This document shows positions 35,636 to 42,611 of a stretch of DNA of 64,000 nucleotides, piece by piece. The position numbers were made by a program, and so were the translations under genes. The stretch covers positions 248,001-312,000 of the forward strand of contig CANGIY010000001.1 of the NCBI GenBank assembly GCA_947454235.1. Direction: 5' to 3'. Within the stretch, counting starts at the first letter, position 1; every line of letters starts with the position of its first letter. The DNA comes from Chitinophagaceae bacterium (GTDB taxonomy: Bacteria > Bacteroidota > Bacteroidia > Chitinophagales > Chitinophagaceae). The notes below the pieces were generated by a model. That model ran no database searches. It was not told where the DNA came from and saw only the letters and a list, made by a program, of their open reading frames with translations.

Positions 35636-36026
35636 TTATAACTGATGTTATGTCGGTTGCTGGTATTGTTAGTGCAAATATTATTGCAGACCGAAGTGGT
35701 GAAACATCTATGCAGCAGGTGAAAAATTAGTTAGGAAAAGCTCATTTATTGTCATAATAAACAAAGAATGTATAATAAAATAGGGGGTGAGTACTTTCAC
35801 ATTTTAGTAAATCAAAGTGATGTTAGTTGTGTAACAAGTGCTTTCAGCAGAAATAACATTGTTGAAGTTTGGTCATTGCTTAGACATTGTGTAATGGGCA
35901 TTTACCATCAAGTAACACTTTCAGTCTTGCTGCAATGAATTTAGCTTCAGAAATGACTGCCACAAAGTAACGGAAAAAGTTCTCTTTGGTATTGCCTTGA
36001 ATCGAACTGATGGGCTAAGATTGTAG
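35636..36026 (+). pseudogene. Remnant of an ISXO2-like (IS1595-family) transposase
   Basis: Translation in three frames recovers consecutive pieces of the DDE domain of ISXO2-type transposases. From about 35650: MSVAGIVSANIIADRSGE. From 35735 in one open frame: MYNKIGGEYFHILVNQS and then NNIVEVWSLLR and VMGIYHQVT, which fits the family pattern YN-x-Y-x-H-x-x-VNHS and N-x-IE-x-FWS-L-K-RG-x-G-x-YH-x-VS. After a one-base shift near 35920: CNEFSFRNDCHKVTEKV and ALNRTDGLRL, ending in TAG at 36024-36026. At least two frameshifts and internal stops make it non-functional. The N-terminal part and the inverted repeats were not found. Confidence 0.75.
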
Positions 36027-36168
36027 TACGTAACTTTTATAGGTAAATAACTTTCATTTGGTTTCACGGTTATTGAAAATGGCGTAAAATATTATATGTT
36101 GTATATTTTAGTATATTTGTATGCCAAGCCTTAAAAGTGAAATTTATATTTTCATCTGGACTTCCCTG

Positions 36169-36774
36169 TTATTTTTTCCTCTTGTATAGGAGTTGTTTTA
36201 GGATTATATAAAATATGCCGATTATGAAAATGCATAAAAGAAAAGGCACTACGTTAGTCCTTATTTGATTTAAACTGCCATTATAGTAGTTCCTTGACAT
36301 TTCTAGGAGATTCCAAAAACCCTGAAATGCAGATGAACAAGCTATGCAGACAGTTATCCAAAATAAATATTTGTTTCTAAGCCGTTCTTGTTGACGGTAA
36401 TCTTTTTCAACTTGTATTTCTTGCTGTTTTTCTCTTTCTTTTTTATTGAATTCAAATATGGAACCACATCCCTTCAATAATCGCCCTTGTTCTGTAAGTT
36501 CGATGTAGTATATTTTTTTGTCATTATGTGTGTATTTTAAATCGTGTCTTATGAAAGCGAACCCTAGAATAACTAATATATTAAAACAGTGTGTTATTTT
36601 CTCAATAGAGTAATCTTTATTTATCGGTTCATCGTGGATTAACATTTTTACTATTTCTTGTGAAAAGTCCCCGTATGGCAAGAATGGTAAAATGCCATCA
36701 ATTAAATCTGAATATTCTTTCTCTTCTATCTTTTTATTAAAATCCAAATCCTGCCGATTTTTTACAAGATACAA
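36169..36774 (-). CDS. Hypothetical membrane protein with N-terminal winged-helix-like region
   Basis: The frame encodes 201 residues. Residues 25-100 look like a winged helix (SIEKITHCFNILVILGFAF, YYIELTEQGRLLKGCGSI). A charged coiled-coil stretch follows (KKEREKQQEIQVEKDYRQQERL) and then two membrane helices (about 137-155 and 175-193) with a basic C-terminus. This layout recurs in small Bacteroidota proteins of unknown function. The start is unclear: no ATG is available, and the only upstream option is a TTG at 36774 that itself lies in a perfect TATTTTTG box. A downstream TTG at about 36747 or loss of the original start are alternatives. It lies within the queG-bounded island. Confidence 0.55.
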   Translation of the reverse strand: MYLVKNRQDLDFNKKIEEKEYSDLIDGILPFLPYGDFSQEIVKMLIHDEPINKDYSIEKITHCFNILVILGFAFIRHDLKYTHNDKKIYYIELTEQGRLLKGCGSIFEFNKKEREKQQEIQVEKDYRQQERLRNKYLFWITVCIACSSAFQGFWNLLEMSRNYYNGSLNQIRTNVVPFLLCIFIIGIFYIILKQLLYKRKK

Positions 36775-37096
36775 AAATACGTAACTTTAAATTATTTCAA
36801 AGTATATTTAGCTTAGACAAGTAGAGGATTGACTTATAGCCGTGGAGTACAGCCTTTTAATCGCTGAAATCAAAAGGAGCTAAAAAAAAGAATTCACAAT
36901 TGTCAAAACGCCTTTGTAAAATAGAGAAATAGTGTTTTCAGTATATAATATTTTCTCGTGTGTATAATGATATCGTTTCCATTATCTATGTTGCGGACAG
37001 ATAAATTACACTATTATTTCAGGTTTTGTAATTTTTGCCTTTTTGGATAATGCAAATTTTGGTATATTGCGGAGAGGATTTTATACATTACATTTT
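36775..37096. other. 322-base AT-rich gap within the island
   Basis: No open frame or RNA gene was recognised. A TATTTTTG box on the minus strand spans the 36774 boundary. CCTTTT (36853-36858) and AAAAGG (36872-36877) can form a weak hairpin with no T-tract. No canonical -7 box was found for the downstream plus-strand gene. Confidence 0.5.
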
Positions 37097-37882
37097 ATGA
37101 AGAAGATTGTATTTTTTATTGGGTGTTCGTTTTTTTTCTTTTCATGTGGTAATTCGAGAAAAAGCAATAAAGAAACCATGTTGAAAACTGTTGGTTACAA
37201 AACCATTGATGTACCTCCTGGTATGGTGTTAGTAGAAGGTGGTACCTTTAAAATGGGAAATGTAAATAAAGAATATATGGACCAGCAGCCTTTGCATAGT
37301 GTAACGTTGAATAGTTTTTACATTAGTGACCACGAAGTGACTCAAGCGGAATGGCGAGCGGTGATGGGTAATAGTCCTAGTTTTCATAAGAATTGCGATA
37401 ATTGCCCAGTCGAGAGCGTGATTTTGGATGAAGTTCATGAGTATTTAGATAAGTTGAATATTAGCACTAATAAGCACTACCGTTTACCTACGGAGGCCGA
37501 ATGGGAATTCGTAGCACGTGGAGGTATGCATAACGATAGTTTTAAATATTGTGGTAGCGACGATCTTGATGTAGTTGGCTGGTTGGGAACCAAAAGTGGC
37601 GACAGCACACACTTAGTAAAACAAAAGAAAGCAAATAGCCTTGGTGTTTATGACATGAGCGGCAATGTCGCAGAATGGTGCGAGGACTGGTATGATTGCT
37701 ATTATTATAGCAACAGCCCTTCATCTAATCCTCGCGGAGGGAGCTCAACTTTGGCTTACCGTGTGATTCGCGGTGGCGGTTGGAATAATGATGCAGTATG
37801 TTGTCGAACCGTTTTTCGCAGTTACTTCCCTCCGGCCGTCCGAATCAATGATATTGGCTTTCGGGTCGTGCTTTCCCAATAA
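37097..37882 (+). CDS. GldK-like SUMF1 (formylglycine-generating-enzyme fold) lipoprotein
   Basis: The protein has 261 residues with a lipobox (CSFFFFSC, Cys about 17). The body is a complete SUMF1-fold domain: GMVLVEGGTFKMGN, ISDHEVTQAEWRAVMGNSPS, YRLPTEAEWEFVARGG, LGVYDMSGNVAEWCEDWYD and VIRGGGWNND, ending GFRVVLS. The same landmarks occur in GldK at 16093, but this protein lacks the long GldK insertions and is a compact paralogue. In this fold group, roles range from sulfatase activation to structural use in secretion rings; the function here is unknown. The ATG at 37097 is preferred because it begins the signal peptide. It is probably cargo of the island. Confidence 0.85.
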   Translation: MKKIVFFIGCSFFFFSCGNSRKSNKETMLKTVGYKTIDVPPGMVLVEGGTFKMGNVNKEYMDQQPLHSVTLNSFYISDHEVTQAEWRAVMGNSPSFHKNCDNCPVESVILDEVHEYLDKLNISTNKHYRLPTEAEWEFVARGGMHNDSFKYCGSDDLDVVGWLGTKSGDSTHLVKQKKANSLGVYDMSGNVAEWCEDWYDCYYYSNSPSSNPRGGSSTLAYRVIRGGGWNNDAVCCRTVFRSYFPPAVRINDIGFRVVLSQ

Positions 37883-37890
37883 AAAAGTAG

Positions 37891-37949
37891 CTAAAACCTT
37901 TTAAATATTCAGGGATTATGAGAAATGTTAAGGTTGTTTCAAAGAAATG
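37891..37949 (+). repeat. Right copy of the 59-bp direct repeat (diverged queG 3' end)
   Basis: This copy still reads in the queG frame as LKPFKYSGIMRNVKVVSKKC followed by a stop, but it has no upstream queG sequence. Two third-position or conservative changes (Ile to Val, a synonymous Lys change) suggest it was once a coding end under selection. Confidence 0.85.
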
Positions 37950-38026
37950 TTAAACCATCGATCTTTTTGTAACTAAATAGAATTTGGTACGATTGTTGTT
38001 TAAAAGAAATTCAAAAACCAGACAAC

Positions 38027-39025
38027 ATGAAGAGAATCTTACTTGCTTTCGCATCATTGATGAGCATTAGCGCTATGGCGCAACCGGTATTAACTCAAAC
38101 CGGACTGACACCTAGACACGGTGATATTTTTTACGGACATTTCGTTGATACGTTGCACGAAGGTGCAGCGGGCGCAAATGTAGTGTGGGATCTTACAACA
38201 GGCATCGAGGGTTCTCTCGATACCACTTTTGCTTATTCGTGCGACTCTGTTTCTTATTGCGGAACATTCCCGGGCTCTACTTTTGTAGAAGAAAATGCGG
38301 GCGATAAAGTGTTTTTTAATTCAAACACTTCGGGTTTGTATATGTTAGGCATAAGCTCGAGCGGCATGGATTTTAATGCAACAAACAGTATGAAGGCGGT
38401 GAAATTCCCAATGAACTACCTCGATTCATATCTTGACACTTTTGTGTTTGACCTAGCTTCTATCGGCTATATCCATTCTCAGGTTGACAGTTACAAATAC
38501 GATGGTTTTGGCGTTTTAAGACTGCCATCAGGCAACGATACCAATGTTGCCAGAATTCATGTAATCTCTCACTATTACGATTCTAGCTCGTTCGGTGTAA
38601 CTGTAGGAAGAACAGAAACCTATAACTGGTACAAAAACGGTTTTGGAAACATGTTGGCAACACTTACAATTGATACCGTGGGTGCTACAGAACCTTATGT
38701 TTCAAATGCTGCTTACTATGTAGGTACAAGACATCCTTCTCTAGGTATTACAAGTGCAACAGCGTCTATTTCTGGCGTATCGGTATATCCTAACCCTGCG
38801 AATGAAGTGATTGGTATTACGCTTGGCGAAAATTACATCAACAGTGCTACCGTTTCAATCGCTGATTTGACTGGCAACGTTGTTTATACCGGCAGCTTCA
38901 ATAGCAGTGAGATCAAAAATGGTAAAATTGAAATCAATTCTTCAGCATTCCCGGCAGGTATGTACCTTGTTAAACTGGAAACAGAAAAAGGTAACTCAAT
39001 TCAAAGGGTAGTTGTACAGAAATAA
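38027..39025 (+). CDS. Secreted protein with type IX (type A) sorting domain
   Basis: The preprotein has 332 residues. The signal peptide (LLAFASLMSISAMA) is probably cut before Q. The middle is a predicted beta-rich extracellular region without a recognised enzyme family. The last 75 residues or so (ISGVSVYPNPANEVIGITL to IQRVVVQK) are a standard type A sorting domain, so export by GldKLMN and partners is expected. A weak promoter-like TAG-AATTTG lies about 40 bases upstream. A terminator follows. Confidence 0.85.
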   Translation: MKRILLAFASLMSISAMAQPVLTQTGLTPRHGDIFYGHFVDTLHEGAAGANVVWDLTTGIEGSLDTTFAYSCDSVSYCGTFPGSTFVEENAGDKVFFNSNTSGLYMLGISSSGMDFNATNSMKAVKFPMNYLDSYLDTFVFDLASIGYIHSQVDSYKYDGFGVLRLPSGNDTNVARIHVISHYYDSSSFGVTVGRTETYNWYKNGFGNMLATLTIDTVGATEPYVSNAAYYVGTRHPSLGITSATASISGVSVYPNPANEVIGITLGENYINSATVSIADLTGNVVYTGSFNSSEIKNGKIEINSSAFPAGMYLVKLETEKGNSIQRVVVQK

Positions 39026-39046
39026 ATTGAAACATATTTCGACACT

Positions 39047-39079
39047 AAAGCCTCCAAGTCGATTGGGGGCTTTATTTTT
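39047..39079 (+). terminator. Intrinsic terminator after the sorting-domain protein
   Basis: AAAGCCTCC (39047-39055) pairs with GGGGGCTTT (39065-39073) with one G-U pair. Its T-rich tail continues into the -7 box of the next gene. Confidence 0.8.
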
Positions 39080-39080
39080 G
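39073..39080 (+). promoter_or_regulatory. -7 box TATTTTTG overlapping the preceding terminator tail
   Basis: A perfect TAnnTTTG box starts within the last bases of the upstream terminator and lies 17 bases before the ATG at 39098. Confidence 0.6.
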
Positions 39081-39097
39081 GTGCAAAGTCGTAAGAA

Positions 39098-39688
39098 ATG
39101 AAATATCTGATTGTTGTTTTTTGTCTGGGATTTGCTTCGTGTATCACTATTAAAATCAACAACTCCAATCACGGCCAGCTTACTGTGCAGCAAAAGCAGC
39201 ACGTACTAAAATTCAGTGACGTTGTGCCCACCCTTGTTTGCAATTATGCCGATAGCTGTGTGCTGACTGAAATTGATTCGAAGGGTATTTTTAAAGTAGC
39301 TCAGAAGTCTGACTACTTATGGGTACATACATTTTCGCCATGGTGTTCAAGCGACGGGTGTATCAATCAGGCGAGGTATATAGCAGAAGCAGCCAAATAC
39401 AGAGGAAAGCTTAAAATTATGATGTTTTCAAACAGCTACGACTTCAAAAATATTGCTGAACTCATGTCCCCAACCTCGTACAGGGGAATGGTGTACGTGG
39501 GTGATTTCAATTTTTACGGTTCTAACATCAAAAAAGTGCAAAAGTCATTGGCTAACGAGTTGTTTCACAAGAAGTCAAAGTACTATTCCGATTACATCAT
39601 AGCCAAAGATACTGTGGTGCTGTTTAAGGGCTGGGAAGAATCGTACGACCAGTTTTTTGATAAAATTGCTGCTACTGTTAAACGTTAG
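39098..39688 (+). CDS. Lipoprotein with possible thioredoxin-like fold
   Basis: The protein has 196 residues. A short lipoprotein signal (MKYLIVVFCLGFASC, Cys15) precedes a region resembling a thioredoxin fold: YLWVHTFSPWCSSDGC places two cysteines after a beta strand (WVHTF), as in redox proteins, but with CSSDGC in place of CxxC. KLKIMMFSNSYD and GMVYVGDFNFYG then look like later strands. A redox role is a guess. It should sit in the periplasm or at the outer membrane. Confidence 0.65.
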   Translation: MKYLIVVFCLGFASCITIKINNSNHGQLTVQQKQHVLKFSDVVPTLVCNYADSCVLTEIDSKGIFKVAQKSDYLWVHTFSPWCSSDGCINQARYIAEAAKYRGKLKIMMFSNSYDFKNIAELMSPTSYRGMVYVGDFNFYGSNIKKVQKSLANELFHKKSKYYSDYIIAKDTVVLFKGWEESYDQFFDKIAATVKR

Positions 39689-39876
39689 AGTAACCCATTT
39701 TTTGGAATTGAGCCTCTATTAATAGCGTTCAAAAACTATATGATTTTAGTCAGATTTTCATAGGTGACGTGCCTATAAAAGTGATATAACGCACTACAGG
39801 TAAAGGTTTTAGCTGATTGTGGTCAGTTTGGGGTACTTAGGGAACATTTGTTACGAATTGCAGGAAAAGTCGGAAA

Positions 39877-39884
39877 TAGTTTTG
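39877..39884 (+). promoter_or_regulatory. -7 box TAGTTTTG of the outer-membrane protein gene
   Basis: A perfect TAnnTTTG box ends 18 bases before the ATG at 39903. It excludes the longer frame that begins at 39819. Confidence 0.6.
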
Positions 39885-39902
39885 TGTCAAAATGAACGAA
39901 AA

Positions 39903-40514
39903 ATGAAAAAGAAACTGATCCTTTCAATGTTGGCACTTGCTCCTTTATTCAGCTTTGCACAAGGCGAAAAGAAAACGGATGCACCTTTTAAGAATACATG
40001 TACTAAAACTAATTTCTTTCCATTCCTTAAAAAAGGCTACCGCCCCCAAATAGCTGCTGCACTCGTGGGTGGAGTGCAAATGAACAATACTGAGTTTGAC
40101 GAAACAACAAGTTTAATGGGTGTTGAGCTGTCGCTTCAATGTCCGTTATTGTGTACTAGGAAAAACTACATTCGTCAGCAACTTTCTATCACTCAATCTG
40201 ATGGTTCGCAGTTGCATTTCACCAATATCGAGTTGAATCCGCACTATCGTTTGAAGGTAACAAAGGCGTTTGAGCTAAGTGCTGGTCCGGGGTTTGGCGT
40301 TAGTTTTGTGAAAGTTGGTAATGCTTCTACTTCATTGTTTACCTACGGTGTTGGTGCTAGTGCGCAATATTATTTCAAGAAGGTATTTGTTGCAGTTGAG
40401 CCACGTTATATGCTAACCGATGACGTAAAAATGTCCACACAGGCTGATGGGTTGTTGTATTCAGGTAATTTCAACAGCTTAAAGGTATTAGCGAAAGTTG
40501 GGTTGAGATTTTAA
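39903..40514 (+). CDS. Outer membrane beta-barrel protein
   Basis: The preprotein has 203 residues. The signal peptide (LILSMLALAPLFSFA) is probably cut before Q. Alternating hydrophobic strands (FELSAGPGFGVSFVKVG, SLFTYGVGASAQYYFKKVFVAVEPRYML) end in a strand with the terminal aromatic LAKVGLRF, the usual insertion signal of outer-membrane barrels. Specific function is unknown. Confidence 0.78.
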   Translation: MKKKLILSMLALAPLFSFAQGEKKTDAPFKNTCTKTNFFPFLKKGYRPQIAAALVGGVQMNNTEFDETTSLMGVELSLQCPLLCTRKNYIRQQLSITQSDGSQLHFTNIELNPHYRLKVTKAFELSAGPGFGVSFVKVGNASTSLFTYGVGASAQYYFKKVFVAVEPRYMLTDDVKMSTQADGLLYSGNFNSLKVLAKVGLRF

Positions 40515-40536
40515 GCATGGAAGCTATAAATAATTG

Positions 40537-40569
40537 ACGCCCCGGTTTTTCGAAAGCCGGGGCGTTTTG
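40537..40569 (+). terminator. Intrinsic terminator after the barrel protein gene
   Basis: ACGCCCCGG (40537-40545) pairs perfectly with CCGGGGCGT (40557-40565), then four T residues. It also lies between convergent genes. Confidence 0.85.
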
Positions 40570-40581
40570 ATGTACGATATT

Positions 40582-42444
40582 TTATTGTTTTACAAATTTT
40601 GCGGTACTGAAATTACCATTTGCTGTGCCTGTTCCTTTCACCAGATATGTGCCGGAAGGTAGCGATGCAATATTGATTTCCAGTAGATTTTTGCCTTCAT
40701 AGCCATGATGTTCACCCAAGTCAGCCACCTGTGCGCCGGTTATGTCGAAAATATACAAATGAACACCTTGCGCTTCCGGAAGCTCAAATTCAAGGCTTAT
40801 GTTGCGCAAAGCAGGGTTGGGGTAAAGGTTTGAAATGGTATTGTGTTTTGTAGGTTGTTGTATGCCTGTACGGTATGGTGCCTTTAGTTCGGCCACATAA
40901 CAGCCATAGTCATTGTTTCTTTTCGCGAAAATACCATCTACCCACACAGTTCCAAGAGCGTCCCATTTTGGCTGAGACCCGCTATAGTCGCCCCAGCGTT
41001 GCTCGCGTTGAGTTAGCACATGAATAGAGCTGCTGCCGCGCTGAATGGTCAATATGTCAGAATAATTATAACCATCGTAGAAAAGTGCATCCAGGCCTGC
41101 ATAAGTGCGAGGTCCCGAATATTCAAAACTAATAATACTGCGGTTTCTGGTGCCTGTATCGCCAGCATAAGAAATATTCGGGTACCCAAAATCCAATGAA
41201 TCAACTGTGATAATATGCCCTGTAGCAACGGGTGCGGCAGGGTAGTTTGAAATAACGCCGTGATAGATACCTGAACCACCTGAGGTTGGAGCAATAGAGT
41301 TCAATACAAACTGAATTTCATTGCCCTGAATAAAACCACCCAGCACACGGTTATCATTTGTTGCCAGAGTGAAGTTTGTATCAACTTGTCTAGCATTAGG
41401 CGGAATGCCGTAAGAAGTGGAAGAAGTAATGGCACTTACACTAACATGATTGCCGGGTGCGCCAAGAGTGTCTTCCACTTTAATGATAAAAATAGAGTCG
41501 TTCAATGTAGCAAAGTCACGAACCGATAAAAATATCTGCGAAGGGCCGGTTATGCCAGCTCCCGGTTTTAGAGGGTGCAGGCACCTGATGTAATTACCGT
41601 CGTATTTTAATGAATCCCAAATTTGGTAATGCAACGCAGTGTCGCCATTGTATCCATCTTGTTTTTTGATTTGGTAAATCACCGATTTTTTAAAGCCAGT
41701 CTGCCATGAAGAGCTGTAAGAGAGTTTATTGCCAGTAAGAAAAAGGTCGTTGTGCGTAATACTGATTGCAGGGTAGTCGAACCATGTTGTGTCGCCGTCA
41801 TAGTTACCGTAAAACTTGTAAAAATTCCAGCCGCCTGCGGGGTTATCGGTTTGAGAAAATGCTGCAACTATGTAATTGTGCCCGTCGGTGCCGCTTAACA
41901 TAATAATGATAAAACGTTTTGCTTCCGGGTCGTAGATGATTTTTGGGTCGTATTTAAAATCAAATAAAGAGTTGTTCAGCCCGGCATTGCGTGCAAATAT
42001 GGCGAAGCCTTTTCTGTATAGAAATGAACCTGATACCCCATCGTGAACAGTTAAAAGGCTGTTCATCATACATGTTAGGTGCGATGAATCATTGATTGCA
42101 ACGTAGTTATCAGGTGGTATGCCCGATTGGCTGTCAGCAACGAAATTGGCGCCCAGAAGCGGCATTGGTACTGTTGATGTTCTTTTATTAGCAGCCGATT
42201 TGCCTTGTACTCTCGGGAAGCGGCGTGCATTTTCTTCTTTCACTTTTTTAAGCCTTGCTTCGTCTGCGGCACCATCGGTTTCAGGTGCTTCAATGCCCAT
42301 TACCCGCACGTTGAAAGGGTCGTCAACTTCCGAAAGAATCTGAGTGCCAGCAAGCGGAGTCGTGCGTATTTTTGGTTGTTGTGCCCGCAAAATTTGGAGC
42401 CCTGCCAACAAGAGTAACGTAAAAAAAACTGATTTCTTAAACAT
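40582..42444 (-). CDS. Large secreted protein with type IX (type A) sorting domain
   Basis: The preprotein has 620 residues. The signal peptide (FFTLLLLAGLQILRA) is probably cut before Q. A predicted beta-propeller-like body contains GIPPDNYVAINDSSHL, YDPKIIYDPEAKRFIIIM, YPAISITHNDLFLTGN and QREQRWGDYSGSQPKWD, a pattern seen in large secreted Bacteroidota proteins. The last 75 residues or so (TISNLYPNPALRNISLEF to NFSTAKFVKQ) are a type A sorting domain. The ATG at 42444 is preferred over a TTG at 42453. Confidence 0.85.
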   Translation of the reverse strand: MFKKSVFFTLLLLAGLQILRAQQPKIRTTPLAGTQILSEVDDPFNVRVMGIEAPETDGAADEARLKKVKEENARRFPRVQGKSAANKRTSTVPMPLLGANFVADSQSGIPPDNYVAINDSSHLTCMMNSLLTVHDGVSGSFLYRKGFAIFARNAGLNNSLFDFKYDPKIIYDPEAKRFIIIMLSGTDGHNYIVAAFSQTDNPAGGWNFYKFYGNYDGDTTWFDYPAISITHNDLFLTGNKLSYSSSWQTGFKKSVIYQIKKQDGYNGDTALHYQIWDSLKYDGNYIRCLHPLKPGAGITGPSQIFLSVRDFATLNDSIFIIKVEDTLGAPGNHVSVSAITSSTSYGIPPNARQVDTNFTLATNDNRVLGGFIQGNEIQFVLNSIAPTSGGSGIYHGVISNYPAAPVATGHIITVDSLDFGYPNISYAGDTGTRNRSIISFEYSGPRTYAGLDALFYDGYNYSDILTIQRGSSSIHVLTQREQRWGDYSGSQPKWDALGTVWVDGIFAKRNNDYGCYVAELKAPYRTGIQQPTKHNTISNLYPNPALRNISLEFELPEAQGVHLYIFDITGAQVADLGEHHGYEGKNLLEINIASLPSGTYLVKGTGTANGNFSTAKFVKQ

Positions 42445-42596
42445 AAAATTCAACGCAAATAAATAGTAATTGCATCCAAATTTAAGTCATACACTTGAAT
42501 ATTTGCAAATGCCTAGGTATATTTGAAAACTGTGATAGGATTTGTAAAAATTGCGATCATACATTTTTTAACTTTTACTACACCCAACTGGTTTAA

Positions 42597-42604
42597 TAAT
42601 TTTG
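42597..42604 (+). promoter_or_regulatory. -7 box TAATTTTG of the histidine kinase gene (very short leader)
   Basis: A perfect TAnnTTTG box seven bases before the ATG at 42612 predicts a leader of only a few bases. Confidence 0.55.
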
Positions 42605-42611
42605 CCAATAC

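Larger units (their letters stand above)
35414..37949. mobile_element. Putative island inserted at the 3' end of queG
   Basis: About 2.5 kb is enclosed by two 59-bp direct repeats derived from the queG 3' end. Inside lie a decayed ISXO2-type transposase, a minus-strand membrane protein gene and a GldK-like lipoprotein gene. The interior is richer in A and T and far less densely coded than its surroundings. Insertion at the end of a conserved gene with restoration of its last codons is the signature of site-specific elements, but no recombinase gene survives. A simple duplication followed by deletion is the alternative. Confidence 0.55.

Noticed and set aside
35985-36012. TTCGATTCAAG on the minus strand, reminiscent of a tRNA T-arm
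   Set aside because: No acceptor stem, anticodon arm or CCA can be placed around it, and it is explained by the transposase remnant on the plus strand.
36853-36877. CCTTTT / AAAAGG hairpin in the island as a terminator
   Set aside because: Only six weak pairs, a 13-base loop and no T-tract on either strand in the right place.
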